DNA of 64,000 nt from an uncultured bacterium. Lineage in GTDB: Bacteria > Bipolaricaulota > Bipolaricaulia > UBA7950 > UBA9294. The stretch covers positions 1 to 64,000 of the forward strand of contig CAIOGO010000004.1 in the NCBI GenBank assembly GCA_903857865.1, in the 5' to 3' direction. Below, piece by piece: positions 24,588-33,820 of this stretch. The first letter of the stretch is position 1; each line of letters begins with the position of its first letter. Under the pieces are notes generated by a model. That model was not told where the DNA came from. It ran no database searches and saw nothing but the letters and a program-made list of their open reading frames with translations. A program made the translations under genes and the position numbers.

Positions 24588-25280
24588 ATGAAGCACAAAC
24601 CGATCGATCAGCTCGCGCGGGACCTGAAGCTGCGCATTGCGCCGGAGACTCTCGAGAAGGCTTTTCTGCACAGCTCATACTCGAACGAGGTCGGCGATCC
24701 GCGCGGTTCCAACGAGCGGCTAGAGTTCCTCGGCGACGCGGTGATCGATCTCGCGGTGACGTCTCACTTGTACGAGGCGTACCCGGACGCCGACGAGGGT
24801 CGACTGACCAAGGCGAAGTCGGTGGCCGTCAGCCGCCCGACGCTCGCCGAGAAGGCCGACGAGCTGGGACTCGCCGACTATCTGCGCCTTGGCAAGGGCG
24901 AGGAGGCGAACAACGGGCGCGAGCGTCCGAACAACCGCGGAAACGCGTTTGAGGCGCTCGTAGCAATCCTCTACCTCGAACGCGGGTTCTCCTACGCGCA
25001 GAAGTTCGTCATTCGCTGCCTGGAGGCCGACATCGAGCGGTACCTCGCGGAGGAGTCGACGACGGGAGACTACAAGAGCCTTCTTCAGGAAACGGCGCAG
25101 CGGTTGTTCGATTGTCGCCCGGCCTACGCTGTCGCGGAGTCCCACGGCAAGGAGCACCGCAAGGAGTTCACGATCAGCGTCGCCGTGGCCGGCCATCGTA
25201 GCGTGGGTCGAGGACGAACGAAGAAGGAGGCCGAACAGGCCGCCGCCAAGCAGCTATACTTGATCCTCGAAGAGTTCTAG
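24588..25280 (+). CDS. rnc: Ribonuclease III
   Basis: 230 residues. It cleaves double-stranded RNA in rRNA and mRNA maturation. The signature NERLEFLGDAV (residues 42-52) supplies E43, E46 and D50, and E70 matches E. coli E65. A C-terminal double-stranded RNA-binding domain covers about residues 155-228 (KEFTISVAV, RTKKEAEQAAAKQ). Odd point: the position of E. coli catalytic D114 is N119 (RGNAFEALV), while E122 (E117) is kept. Either activity is altered or this lineage tolerates Asn. tRNA-Arg lies 2 bases downstream, so the pair is probably cotranscribed. Confidence 0.95.
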   Translation: MKHKPIDQLARDLKLRIAPETLEKAFLHSSYSNEVGDPRGSNERLEFLGDAVIDLAVTSHLYEAYPDADEGRLTKAKSVAVSRPTLAEKADELGLADYLRLGKGEEANNGRERPNNRGNAFEALVAILYLERGFSYAQKFVIRCLEADIERYLAEESTTGDYKSLLQETAQRLFDCRPAYAVAESHGKEHRKEFTISVAVAGHRSVGRGRTKKEAEQAAAKQLYLILEEF

Positions 25281-25282
25281 AC

Positions 25283-25359
25283 ACCCCCGTAGCTCAGTAG
25301 GATAGAGCGCCGGTTTCCTAAACCGTAGGTCACAGGTTCGACTCCTGTCGGGGGTACCA
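25283..25359 (+). tRNA. tRNA-Arg (anticodon CCT)
   Basis: Cloverleaf by eye: acceptor ACCCCCG/CGGGGGT, D-stem GCTC/GAGC, anticodon stem with loop TTCCTAA (anticodon CCT, reads AGG), T-stem ACAGG/CCTGT with loop TTCGACT, discriminator A and an encoded CCA end. A C-T mismatch closes the anticodon stem at 27-43. Its last 18 bases before CCA recur in the repeat array at 34892-35297. Confidence 0.97.
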
Positions 25360-25378
25360 GCGCCTACATGCCCGTGTT

Positions 25379-25556
25379 CATGGGCTGTCCGCGCCCTACC
25401 CTGTCGGACGGTCTCGAACTGCAGGCACCGCCAGCTCAGGGCCATGGCTAGCGCGGCGAGTTCAGGAGTAGTCCCGTAGAAGGTAGTAGTGCCGGAAGAT
25501 CGCTATTCATGAGCTGTCCACGACCAACCCTACTAGTCGGTCTTGAACCGCAGGGC
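25379..25556. repeat. Diverged ~48-bp direct repeat after the tRNA
   Basis: The segment CATGGGCTGTCCGCG...GGTCTCGAACTGCAGG at 25379-25426 recurs as CATGAGCTGTCCACG...GGTCTTGAACCGCAGG at 25508-25555, 129 bases apart. This is non-coding DNA between the tRNA and the DUF134 gene; the repeats may be decayed ends of an integrated element. The 336-base gap has no other visible gene. Confidence 0.5.
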
Positions 25557-25649
25557 TCGAGTCCGCCGCTCTCCGATTGCGCCGCGGAAGTTGGTTCGTT
25601 CCTCTAGTAACGGCGGCTGTTCCCAGCCAGGCATACAGCAGAGTCCGTC

Positions 25650-25677
25650 TTGATGGTTATGAACGTATGTGTATAAT
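25650..25677 (+). promoter_or_regulatory. Promoter of the DUF134 cassette
   Basis: TTGATG (25650-25655), 16-base spacer, perfect TATAAT (25672-25677), then GAGGGG and the ATG at 25696. Confidence 0.75.
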
Positions 25678-25695
25678 CTCTCCCGAGGGGCGATC

Positions 25696-26157
25696 ATGGC
25701 GAGACCACCTTGTTGTCGGAGAGTCGCTGCGCTACCCATTGCGGCAACGTTTGGGCCGGTTCCCGCTTCGGCTTGCGCGCCTGATCAAGTCGTCATCGCC
25801 CTCGACGAGTTTGAGGCGGTGCGCCTCGCTGATCTTGAGGAGCTCTACCAAGAACGCGCTGCCGAGAGGATGGGCGTTTCGCGACCCACGTTCAGCCGGA
25901 TCATCGAGTCTGCACACCGGAAGATCGCCGAGGCCCTGGTCAGCGGCAAGAGCCTGAGGATTGAAGGCGGCCCCGTTCGCGTGGACGCGATGGGGATATC
26001 TCGCTGCCCGCGGTGTGGACGAGAGTCGTCCGGTGCCTGTGAGTGCTCGCGTTGCCGCGGAGACTGCGGCGTGGAGACCACGTGTAAGACGGGAACTGCT
26101 GCCTCACCAGCACGCAAGTGCGGACGTGGCCGAACCGAGTCCGCCCGCATCACATAG
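25696..26157 (+). CDS. DUF134-family helix-turn-helix protein
   Basis: 153 residues. The N-terminus MARPPCCRRV and the LDEFEAVRLADLEELYQERAAERMGVSRPTFSRI segment (given here as EFEAVRLADLEEL and GVSRPTFSRI) are diagnostic of DUF134, a probable DNA-binding family with a sigma-70 region 4-like HTH. The C-terminus is a Cys-rich tail with CPRCGRESSGACECSRC, perhaps metal-binding. The next genes are a NifX-like protein and a two-part permease, the usual company of DUF134, suggesting that it senses metal or redox state and controls them. Confidence 0.85.
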   Translation: MARPPCCRRVAALPIAATFGPVPASACAPDQVVIALDEFEAVRLADLEELYQERAAERMGVSRPTFSRIIESAHRKIAEALVSGKSLRIEGGPVRVDAMGISRCPRCGRESSGACECSRCRGDCGVETTCKTGTAASPARKCGRGRTESARIT

Positions 26158-26195
26158 GCTGGGCGCCTGGAGCACCCAGCGAAGGAGACAGGAAG

Positions 26196-26582
26196 ATGAA
26201 CCTCTGCATTCCAGTCACCGAGGACAAGGGACTTCAGAGCCCCGTGAGTGGGCACTTTGGGTCGGCGCCACTCTTCGCAGTCGTGGACTCAGACACGGGA
26301 GTCTGCCGCACCATCTCCAACAGAGACTCCCACCATAGCCATGGCGCATGTCAGCCACTCGCGAGTCTCGCCGGCGAAGGGGTAGACGCCGTCGTTGTTG
26401 GCGGCATAGGCGCGGGCGCGCTGAGCCAGCTACAGGCAGTGGGCGTCCGCGTCTTCCTGTCGGTACAGCCGACCGTGGAAGCCGTGGTCGCGGCCTACAA
26501 GGCCGGGACGCTGCCGCTGGCAACGCCCGCGACGGCCTGTGCACACCACCGGCACGACTCGTGTCACCAAGAGACCGCCTGA
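26196..26582 (+). CDS. NifX/NifB-like dinitrogenase iron-molybdenum cofactor family protein
   Basis: 128 residues, a stand-alone Nitro_FeMo-Co domain: MNLCIPVTEDKGL, SGHFGSAPLF, VDAVVVGGIGAGAL. The C-terminal tail is His/Cys-rich (ACAHHRHDSCHQE), typical of small Fe-S or metal carriers of this family rather than of nitrogenase assembly; no nif gene is present. AAGGAG precedes the ATG at 26196. Confidence 0.85.
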   Translation: MNLCIPVTEDKGLQSPVSGHFGSAPLFAVVDSDTGVCRTISNRDSHHSHGACQPLASLAGEGVDAVVVGGIGAGALSQLQAVGVRVFLSVQPTVEAVVAAYKAGTLPLATPATACAHHRHDSCHQETA

Positions 26583-26658
26583 TGACGCTAGAGGAACGCA
26601 CGAGGGTTGATGTCCCGGGCGGTGCCCTTCGCCCGCTTCGCCACCCTGGAGGACAGCG

Positions 26659-27141
26659 TTGGACACAGTCATCCTGTATGCGATAGCGGTCGCGCTGTTG
26701 GCGGTCTCAGCAGCCAGGGATCGCGAGAAGACAAAGCGAGCCATCCTGAAAGGCGCGAAGGCCTTCGAGAGCATACTGCCGCAGCTTGTGACGGTCCTGC
26801 TTGCCGTCGCTGTTATCCTCGCGGTCTTCAGTCCGGAGATGGTCTCGCGGGTCATCGGCGAACGATCGGGGTTCCTCGGCGTCCTTGCTGCTTCTGTCGT
26901 CGGGGGGATTGCGCTCATCCCCGGGTTCGTCGCCTTCCCCGCTGCGGCGGAGCTCCTGAAGAGCGGCGCAGGGACCATGCAGATCGCCGCCTTCGTGTCG
27001 TCCCTGATGATGGTCGGCGTGGTGACCCTGCCCATGGAAGTCAGGTACTTCGGCCGACGTGCGGCCATCGCTCGGAACTCGCTCGCTTTCGCTTTCTGTT
27101 TTCTAGCGGCAGCTTTCGTCGCCTGGGCGGTGTCACTATGA
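26659..27141 (+). CDS. Permease subunit, first half of an ArsP/DUF318-like transporter
   Basis: 160 residues with four or five membrane helices; the repeat motif GGIALIPGFVAFPAAAELL resembles half of a DUF318 (ArsP_1) permease. A TTG at 26659 with GGAGG six bases upstream is the only start fitting the hydrophobic N-terminus. It overlaps the next gene (ATGA). The pair looks like a split permease, possibly exporting an organometal or metalloid; the substrate is inferred from family only. Confidence 0.75.
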   Translation: MDTVILYAIAVALLAVSAARDREKTKRAILKGAKAFESILPQLVTVLLAVAVILAVFSPEMVSRVIGERSGFLGVLAASVVGGIALIPGFVAFPAAAELLKSGAGTMQIAAFVSSLMMVGVVTLPMEVRYFGRRAAIARNSLAFAFCFLAAAFVAWAVSL

Positions 27142-27692
27142 GTCCTGCGGTGGTCGCGAAGCGATACCGCGTGGCGGTACTTGCTGCTTTCGCCTTCCTG
27201 GCTTTCCTTCTCGCCTTCCCCGCCCTCGCGCCAAGCGCGGAGCGTTCCTTCGTCGAGCAGGCGAAGACGATGCTCCTTGTCCTCCCTCCGATCTTCCTGC
27301 TTCTCGGCCTTCTTGACGTCTGGGTCCCGAAGAAGGCGTTGATGAAGTACATGGGTCCCAAGTCGGGCCTCACAGGCCCCCTCATCGCCTTCGTTCTGGG
27401 CTCGGTCGCAGCAGGACCTCTCTACGCCGCGTTCCCAGTTTCCGCCATTCTCATGAAGAAGGGTGCGAGCTTCACCAACGTGCTCATCTTCATCGGCGCC
27501 TGGTCGACGACGAAGATCCCGATGTTTCTCTTCGAGATGCATGCCCTGGGCACCCGCTTCGCTGTCGCCCGACTTGTCATTGACATCCCCGGCATCATCC
27601 TCATTGCCTTCGCGCTGAAGGCGATCATCCCTGCGCGCGAAGTTGCCCGCATCTACGCGGCGGCCGAGTCGACAGGAAACCCCGAGGAGTGA
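27138..27692 (+). CDS. Permease subunit, second half of an ArsP/DUF318-like transporter
   Basis: 184 residues, five membrane helices. The motif GSVAAGPLYAAFPVSAILMKKG matches the second repeat of DUF318 permeases (shown as GSVAAGPLYAAFP). The ATG at 27138 overlaps the stop of the first subunit by 4 bases, which suggests a stoichiometric complex. Last gene of the DUF134 cassette. Confidence 0.75.
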   Translation: MSPAVVAKRYRVAVLAAFAFLAFLLAFPALAPSAERSFVEQAKTMLLVLPPIFLLLGLLDVWVPKKALMKYMGPKSGLTGPLIAFVLGSVAAGPLYAAFPVSAILMKKGASFTNVLIFIGAWSTTKIPMFLFEMHALGTRFAVARLVIDIPGIILIAFALKAIIPAREVARIYAAAESTGNPEE

Positions 27693-27866
27693 CGAAGCGC
27701 GTAACACGCGGCAAGGTCTTTCACGACAATCAACGGGAACGCCTTCTCCAGGCTGCTTTGCCGGCGCTCACCTCGGCACCGTTCCAGCCAGCGAGTTCGG
27801 CCGCCAGGTTGTCTCCTCACCAAGGCGACCTCTCTTGCATGCCGGGACTATCGGCGCGCCCTACTC

Positions 27867-29327
27867 TCACTTCGGGACTTCGCTGAGCGGGATGCCAAGA
27901 GCTTTCGCCACCCCTCTCCCGTAGGCCGGATCGGCCTTCAGGCAGTTGCCGATGTGGCGGATCTTCACTTCCCGCGGCGCGTCCCCGAGCGCCCGGGCGG
28001 TGTTGCCAAACAGAGCCTCCTGTTGCGCTGGACTCATCAGACGGAACAAGAGACCTGGCTGTCTGAAGTAGTCCTCGTCCTCTCGGTGGTTCCAATGAGC
28101 GGCGGCTCCCTCCACAGCGAGCGGCGGCTCGGCGAAGCCTGGCTGTTCCTGCCACTCGCCGTAGCTGCTGGGTTCGTATCCGAGAGTACTTCCGTAGTTC
28201 CCGTCCACGCGCATCGCGCCATCTCGATGATAGCTGTGGAACGGACAACGCGATGCATTGACGGGGATCAGGTGGTGGTTCACGCCGAGTCTGTACCGCT
28301 GGGCATCCCCGTAGGAGAAGAGACGCCCCTGCAGCATCTTGTCGGGCGAGAACCCAATGCCCGGTACGACGTTTGCCGGGTTGAAGGCCGATTGCTCGAC
28401 CTCAGCGAAGTAGTTCTCGGGGTTCCGGTTGAGCTCCATCATCCCGACGTCGATGAGCGGGTAGTCCTTGTGGAACCAGACTTTCGTCAGGTCGAAGGGG
28501 TTGTAGGGGCACGCCGCCGCATCCTTCTCCGTCATCACCTGAATGCGAAGCTTCCACCTCGGGAAGTCCCCCTTGGCGATGCTTTCGTAGAGGTCGCGTT
28601 GATGGCTCTCGCGGTCCTTACCCACAAGCGCCTCGGCCTCCGCGTCGGTCAGGTTCTTGATGCCCTGTTGGCACACCCAATGGAACTTGACCCAGTGGCG
28701 TTCACCTTTGGCGTTGATGAAGCTGAAGGTGTGGCTGCCGAATCCGTGCATGTGGCGGTACGAAGCGGGGATGCCGCGATCGCTCATCGTGATCGTGATC
28801 TGGTGTAGGGCCTCAGGCAGAGAGGTCCAGAAGTCCCAGTTGTTCTTGGCACTGCGCAGGTTGGTGCGGGGGTCGCGCTTCACCGCATGGTTGAGGTCGG
28901 GGAACTTCAGGGGATCGCGCAGAAAGAAGACCGGGGTGTTGTTCCCGACCAAGTCCCAGTTCCCTTCCTCCGTATAGAGCTTGACTGCGAAGCCACGAAT
29001 GTCGCGCTCGGCGTCGGCGGCCCCGCGTTCTCCGGCAACCGTTGAGAACCGAACGAAGAGGTCCGTCTTCTTCCCGACGTTCGAGAAGACCTTCGCCTTC
29101 GTGTACCGCGTGATGTCGTGCGTGACCGTGAACGTCCCGTACGCGCCGGACCCCTTGGCGTGCATGCGGCGCTCCGGAATGACCTCTCGATCGAAGTGGG
29201 CCAGCTTCTCGAGGTACCAGACATCCTGCAAGAGCATCGGGCCGTGGGGACCGGCGGTCATGACGTTCTGGTTGTCCGGCACGGGTGCCCCGGCGTTGGT
29301 TGTCAACTTCTTCTTCTCATCCTTCAT
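27867..29327 (-). CDS. katA: Monofunctional heme catalase
   Basis: 486 residues, a small-subunit (clade 3-like) catalase that dismutates hydrogen peroxide. The distal His is in [10 protein letters not shown], the distal Asn in [10 protein letters not shown], and the proximal heme Tyr in [14 protein letters not shown]. The start overlaps the PerR-like regulator stop (ATGA), so catalase is cotranscribed with its probable repressor. Confidence 0.95.
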   Translation of the reverse strand: MKDEKKKLTTNAGAPVPDNQNVMTAGPHGPMLLQDVWYLEKLAHFDREVIPERRMHAKGSGAYGTFTVTHDITRYTKAKVFSNVGKKTDLFVRFSTVAGERGAADAERDIRGFAVKLYTEEGNWDLVGNNTPVFFLRDPLKFPDLNHAVKRDPRTNLRSAKNNWDFWTSLPEALHQITITMSDRGIPASYRHMHGFGSHTFSFINAKGERHWVKFHWVCQQGIKNLTDAEAEALVGKDRESHQRDLYESIAKGDFPRWKLRIQVMTEKDAAACPYNPFDLTKVWFHKDYPLIDVGMMELNRNPENYFAEVEQSAFNPANVVPGIGFSPDKMLQGRLFSYGDAQRYRLGVNHHLIPVNASRCPFHSYHRDGAMRVDGNYGSTLGYEPSSYGEWQEQPGFAEPPLAVEGAAAHWNHREDEDYFRQPGLLFRLMSPAQQEALFGNTARALGDAPREVKIRHIGNCLKADPAYGRGVAKALGIPLSEVPK

Positions 29328-29857
29328 GGCTTCGCTCCTCCCTTCGTTCGTGTTCTCCCGGATGGCCTCTCGGAGCAGGCCGTGCAGACGCCCTGGACCT
29401 CGATCTGCGCCGTGACGACACTGCCGAGTTCCCGAACGCCGCTCGGGATCTTCCGTGTATTAAGGTCAGCGCCCTCGATGTCCCACGTTCGCCCGCACCT
29501 CATGCAGACGTAGTGATGGTGAGCTTGGAGATTGGCATCAAAGCGTACGCTCTCCCGGCGCGGCCCGAGAGCGGTGATCAGTCCGAGATCCCTCAGCAGC
29601 GACAACGTTCGGTACACAGTGTCGAGCGACACGGTCGGCATGCGCACGCGAATTCCCCTGTATACAGTTTCAGCATCGGGGTGATCAAGGCTGGCAGCAA
29701 CCTCGCGGAAGATCTCCAGGCGCTGAGGAGTCAGCCTCACCCTTGCCTGCCTGCAGACAGCTCGAAAGTGATCAAGCCGGCGCGCGACCTCGGCGCCACC
29801 CACTCCCGTCCGTGCATCCTTCCAGCGGTTCACTTGTAGATAGGAGTCTAATGACAT
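29324..29857 (-). CDS. perR: Fur-family peroxide regulator, PerR-like
   Basis: 177 residues, with a longer N-terminus than typical (about 145). Winged helix ([20 protein letters not shown]), regulatory-metal region QAHHHYVC and two Cys pairs CMRCG and CTAC for structural zinc. It is directly coupled to katA, which points to PerR rather than Fur, but the discriminating Asp/His ligands cannot be tested here. No classical PerR box is visible upstream. Starts inside the frame are possible; the ATG at 29857 follows GAAAGAGAG. Confidence 0.85.
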   Translation of the reverse strand: MSLDSYLQVNRWKDARTGVGGAEVARRLDHFRAVCRQARVRLTPQRLEIFREVAASLDHPDAETVYRGIRVRMPTVSLDTVYRTLSLLRDLGLITALGPRRESVRFDANLQAHHHYVCMRCGRTWDIEGADLNTRKIPSGVRELGSVVTAQIEVQGVCTACSERPSGRTRTKGGAKP

Positions 29858-30182
29858 CTCGACTCTCTTTCAACCGGGCGTACGCGATGCTCCGTTCTCC
29901 ACGCCTTGTTGACACGCTCTCGAATTGCACCTCGCGCTCTGGAGCAGATCCCGGTCCAGCACCGCGTTGCGCGCCCGGCATGCACCGCGCCCGTACGCTC
30001 GGACGCGACCCTTCGAGATTCGGCTCACCGAATTTACTCCTCGTTGGTTCGAACGAGACCGGCCAATTCAACGAAGCGAGGGGCACAAGCGTGCCACGGG
30101 AACGAGCCGCATCGCACGGCTCTCGGCGGCTCCTGAGGTTGGCTGAGCACCAGACACAGACCCGTGACGCCCGAGAGCATGA
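29858..30182. other. Intergenic region between perR and feoB
   Basis: No recognisable gene, RNA or clear promoter. It must contain the perR promoter on the minus strand. Confidence 0.4.
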
Positions 30183-32102
30183 CTATCCTGTAAGCGCGAA
30201 CAGCCCTCGCGACAGAAGGCCGACGAGAAGCGCGAGCGTCGTGGTCGACCCCAACACAGCGAGGGTCGTGCGGCTGCCAAACTCGCGGCGGAGCACGGCG
30301 ATCGTGGCGATGCACGGGATGTAGAACAGGACAAAGAGCGTGAATGTCACGATCTCGCCGCGACTGAGAACAGCGGCGACCTGCGCTGTCCCGACGGCCT
30401 GGATAACCATTACCAATGCCAATTCCTTGCGGAAGATCCCAAACAGGAGCGGGATTCCGAGGACGAAGGGAAGGCCGAGCGCCCAGGTGACCGGTCTGGC
30501 GATCCAGTTCAGTACCGTGTCCGCACCCACGACCTCCAGGACGCTCATCACGATGCTCCCAAGGACGAGCAGCGGCACCGCAGTCTTGAGGAAGTCGCGC
30601 ACGCGCAACCACACGGTGGCGGCAACGGTCCGCACGGAGGGCGTCTTGTAGCTCGGTATCTCGAGGAGCAGACCGGGCGTCGGCGTTGGCAACAGGACCA
30701 TCAACAGCTTCCCTGCGCCAGCAATCACAATCAAGTTGACGATGAAGAGGCCGAACGCCCACTGCGGTCCCACAAAGATCCCGACAAGGCCGAAGATGAC
30801 CGTCGATCGCGCGACGCAGGGCGCCATGACAGCGAGAGCGGCGGTGACGACTCGGTCCCGCCGCGAATCGAGGATTCGCGTGGCCATAACGGCGGGCACG
30901 CTGCAACCGTAGCCGAGGATGAGCGATATGACCGACTTGCCATGCAAGCCGATGCGATGCATGAGCCCGTCTATCAGGTATCCGGCGCGCGGCAGGTACC
31001 CGATATCCTCCAGGATCGTCATCCCGATGAGGAAGGGAACGAGGTACGGGAGGATGAGCCCGACGGCCCCGCCGACGCCAAGTAGAGTTCCACGCGCGGC
31101 GGCGAACGCGATGCTCTGAGCGCCAAGGATCCCCGCGAGGCTGGCGGTCCATCCTTCGAACAGCGCGAACAGCGGTCGTTCAACGAGTGCACCGACTTCG
31201 AAGACACTCGCGAAGAGGGCGTAGATGATCGCCGCGAGGAGAGGGAGGCCGAGGATCGGGTGCATGAGCGCCGCGTCGATTCGGTCACCCCACGTAACCG
31301 TTGGGCGTCCGACGGTTGAGACGTCTTCCGCCATCTGCATCGCGCGCGCATGCCGCTCCGCAGCAACCAAGCTTGTGCTGTCACTGCCGCGGATTTGCTC
31401 GAGATCCGCCGCGCACGCGGCCGCGACGGTGAGCCCTCTCGGACTGTGGTCGGCGGCCCACTCGACAAATAGAGGATCCTTCTCGAGGAGCTTGATCGCC
31501 GCGAGCCGCGCCGACGAGCCGGGCGGCGGGGAGGCATCGCCGAGAACGTCCTCGATCCGCCTCACGGCACGCTCGACATCGGCCCCGAAAGCGATGGGGC
31601 GCGGTGCGAGTCTCGCAGTCGCCGCCTCCAACGCAGTGGAGGCGAGGACGCGCACACCGACGCCGCGGCGCGCGATGGCGGGAATGACAGGCATCCCGAG
31701 GACTTGCGCCAGGGCTCCCGCGTCAATGGTAATCCCCTTGCGCTTCGCCTCGTCCTCCATGTTGAGACAGAGAACCATGGGGCGTCCCAGCTCGAGCAGC
31801 TCCAGGGTGAGCTCAAGGCTGCGGCTCAGCAAGGAGGCATCAAGGATGTTGACGATCGCGTCCACGGACGCGCCGAGGAGAACGTTGCGCGTCTCGACCT
31901 CCGCTTCGTCGAGCGACGTCAAGGAGTACGTTCCGGGGAGATCGATGATCGTGGCGGAGCGCCCGTCGATCAGGGAATCGCTTTCGAGGAACTCGACCGT
32001 CGTGCCCGGCAGGTTCGACGTGTGAGCCTTCACGCCCACCCAGTGGTTGAAGATCGTGCTCTTCCCGCAGTTCGGCTGACCGACGAGGGCGATGCGCGTC
32101 AT
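30183..32102 (-). CDS. feoB: Ferrous iron transporter FeoB
   Basis: 639 residues. The N-terminal G domain has G1 GQPNCGKST (residues 8-16), G3 DLPGTYSL and G4-like NMED; the C-terminus carries Gate/nucleoside-recognition membrane repeats (YGCSVPAVMATR, APCVARSTVIFGLVG). It imports Fe2+ across the inner membrane. It is shorter than E. coli FeoB (773) and has no fused FeoA. Overlaps fur by 4 bases (ATGA) and is the last gene of feoA-fur-feoB. Confidence 0.95.
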   Translation of the reverse strand: MTRIALVGQPNCGKSTIFNHWVGVKAHTSNLPGTTVEFLESDSLIDGRSATIIDLPGTYSLTSLDEAEVETRNVLLGASVDAIVNILDASLLSRSLELTLELLELGRPMVLCLNMEDEAKRKGITIDAGALAQVLGMPVIPAIARRGVGVRVLASTALEAATARLAPRPIAFGADVERAVRRIEDVLGDASPPPGSSARLAAIKLLEKDPLFVEWAADHSPRGLTVAAACAADLEQIRGSDSTSLVAAERHARAMQMAEDVSTVGRPTVTWGDRIDAALMHPILGLPLLAAIIYALFASVFEVGALVERPLFALFEGWTASLAGILGAQSIAFAAARGTLLGVGGAVGLILPYLVPFLIGMTILEDIGYLPRAGYLIDGLMHRIGLHGKSVISLILGYGCSVPAVMATRILDSRRDRVVTAALAVMAPCVARSTVIFGLVGIFVGPQWAFGLFIVNLIVIAGAGKLLMVLLPTPTPGLLLEIPSYKTPSVRTVAATVWLRVRDFLKTAVPLLVLGSIVMSVLEVVGADTVLNWIARPVTWALGLPFVLGIPLLFGIFRKELALVMVIQAVGTAQVAAVLSRGEIVTFTLFVLFYIPCIATIAVLRREFGSRTTLAVLGSTTTLALLVGLLSRGLFALTG

Positions 32103-32539
32103 GTTATGGACTTGGAATGGTCTGCGACACCGGGTCGGCACGCCGCGCACAGCCCAACGAGCTCGAGGCGCGATTGCGTGACGACGAACGCATGTTCGCG
32201 GGCAATGCCCTTCCAATCAATGGGAGACGGAACGTCGAGCACCTCTCCGCAGTTGGCGCAGACGAGGTGCAGATGGTCGCGGCCGCGGATCTCGTAGTGG
32301 CTGTGCCCTTCACCCAGGCGGTCTGCCTCAACCACAGCCAACTCTTCGAGCAGGCGGAGCGTCCGGTACACGGTGGCCAGTCCGATGCGCGGCCTCGAAT
32401 CCTGCGCAAGGCGATGGATGCCAAGCGCGTCGATGTGGGGATTCCGACCGATGATGTCGATCAGAAGCTCGCGGTCCGGGGTCACTCTCTTTCCGACAGC
32501 CATGAGCGCGACGCGCATCTCTGCCGGCGATTGCGTCAT
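32099..32539 (-). CDS. fur: Ferric uptake regulator Fur
   Basis: 146 residues. Winged helix (RIGLATVYRTLRLLEEL), HYE..DHLHLVC metal site and zinc-binding CANCG and CAAC. It lies between feoA and feoB with 4-base overlaps on both sides, and a Fur box precedes the operon, so the regulator represses its own operon when iron is sufficient. Having fur inside feo is unusual. Confidence 0.92.
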   Translation of the reverse strand: MTQSPAEMRVALMAVGKRVTPDRELLIDIIGRNPHIDALGIHRLAQDSRPRIGLATVYRTLRLLEELAVVEADRLGEGHSHYEIRGRDHLHLVCANCGEVLDVPSPIDWKGIAREHAFVVTQSRLELVGLCAACRPGVADHSKSIT

Positions 32540-32793
32540 GGTGTCTTCTCTCCGGACACCGGCATAGGGTGAACGAGCGCCACATTGATCTTCGAGGCGA
32601 CACCGCGTCCTACGGCAAGTCGCATCCCATGGGCTTCGACAAGGAGCGGCCCTTGGAAAGCCGCTCGGGAGACCACGGTGACGATGTCGCCAGGGTGAAG
32701 GCCCATGTGTTCCAGGCGTCGACGCAATCCGTACCCCGCATCGACGACGGTGATGCGAACGTAGTCCTGAAGCCCGGCGTCCATTAGCGTCAT
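32536..32793 (-). CDS. feoA: Ferrous iron transport protein FeoA
   Basis: 85 residues, an SH3-like FeoA domain (GLRRRLEHMGLHPGDIVTVV, VGRGVASKI). It interacts with FeoB in ferrous uptake. The ATG at 32793 is 14 bases from the Fur box and its stop overlaps fur (ATGA). Confidence 0.92.
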   Translation of the reverse strand: MTLMDAGLQDYVRITVVDAGYGLRRRLEHMGLHPGDIVTVVSRAAFQGPLLVEAHGMRLAVGRGVASKINVALVHPMPVSGEKTP

Positions 32794-32807
32794 CGATTGC
32801 TCCGAAT

Positions 32808-32826
32808 GAGAATGATTATCATTATC
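32808..32826. promoter_or_regulatory. Fur box of the feoA-fur-feoB operon
   Basis: GAGAATGATTATCATTATC matches the 19-bp Fur consensus GATAATGAT(A/T)ATCATTATC at 18 positions. On the minus strand it overlaps TTGATA/GATAAT hexamers that may form the promoter. Confidence 0.9.
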
Positions 32827-32981
32827 AAAACACGATACTGCATCACGGTCGTGGTTTCAAGCGAAGGACAAACGGGCAGACACGCGCGCCCACATCTCGC
32901 GCCTGGAGCGGTCAGAAGGCGCGCCGAGGGCGCAGCCCTTGGGGTACGCTCCTCCCCCCAAGCACGAGGAGGAACAAAGGA

Positions 32982-33626
32982 GTGAGAGGACCGCACCGCG
33001 TGGCCGTCGCGATCAGTCTGATCGGCATTGCCTTTGGGTCCGTAGTGATTGGGGATGGCGGGACGATCGGTCGGACTCCCATCGTGGTCGTTATCGACGC
33101 GGGGCACGGGGGCAAAGAGCCGGGGGCAGCCGGGCAATCCGGGGTCCTCGAGAAGGACATCATGCTTGCCGTGGCACGGCGGATCGCGCTGGAAGCGGTC
33201 CGGTATCCCAACCTGTGTATCGTCCTCACGCGGATGGACGACCGGTTCCTCAAGCTGACTGAGCGCATCGCGCGAGCGCGCGAAGCACGCGCAGCCGTCT
33301 ACGTGAGTCTCCACGCGAATGCTGCTGCCGACGGTACTGCGCGAGGGGTCGAGACCTACGTCGCGGACAAGGCGCACGACGAGGAGGGCAGCCGGCGGCT
33401 GGCAGAAGCCCTCCAGGAGGCTGTCGTCATTGCGACAGGCTCAAGGGATCGAGGCGTACGTTCCGCATCCTTGTATATCGCCCGCGCCAGCATGCCGGCA
33501 GCTCTCGTAGAGGTCGGATTCGTTACGTAGAAGAACGAGGCACGATCCCTCCAGGATCCAAACGTCCAGCAGCGGATCGCTATCGCCGTGCTTGAGACCA
33601 TCTCAGGATTCGTCCACAATCGCTAG
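32982..33626 (+). pseudogene. N-acetylmuramoyl-L-alanine amidase (Amidase_3) interrupted by an in-frame TAG
   Basis: A GTG at 32982 after GAGGAGG starts an exported amidase (hydrophobic N-terminus, then VVIDAGHGG, VLEKD, YVSLHANA, the Zn ligands, and catalytic VEVGFVT). The frame meets TAG at 33528-33530 directly after VEVGFVT, then runs on in the same frame with family-like sequence (EARSLQDPNVQQRIAIAVLE) to a second TAG at 33624. The expected residue at the stop is Asn or Ser of a (N/S)xxE motif. This looks like a nonsense mutation or a base error; the truncated 182-residue product lacks the last helix. Confidence 0.85.
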
Positions 33627-33820
33627 GACATGCCCGACGAATGGGATCCTTCATAGCCGGACGTGCAGCGCGGCCCGCTGGATCCGAACCCTCTTCCCGC
33701 CCTCGTCTACAACGCCTAGGGATCATGGTAGCTGCCTCGACGGCTCAACCGACGTGCCTGCTGAGCTCGCACCAGAAACTCACCGCTTCTGTCCTTCCAC
33801 GCTCCCCTACCCGTTGCGAG

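Noticed and set aside
33528-33530. Programmed amber read-through or pyrrolysine
   Set aside because: TAG ends many intact genes here and no pylT/pylS or recoding signal is seen; a nonsense change is simpler.
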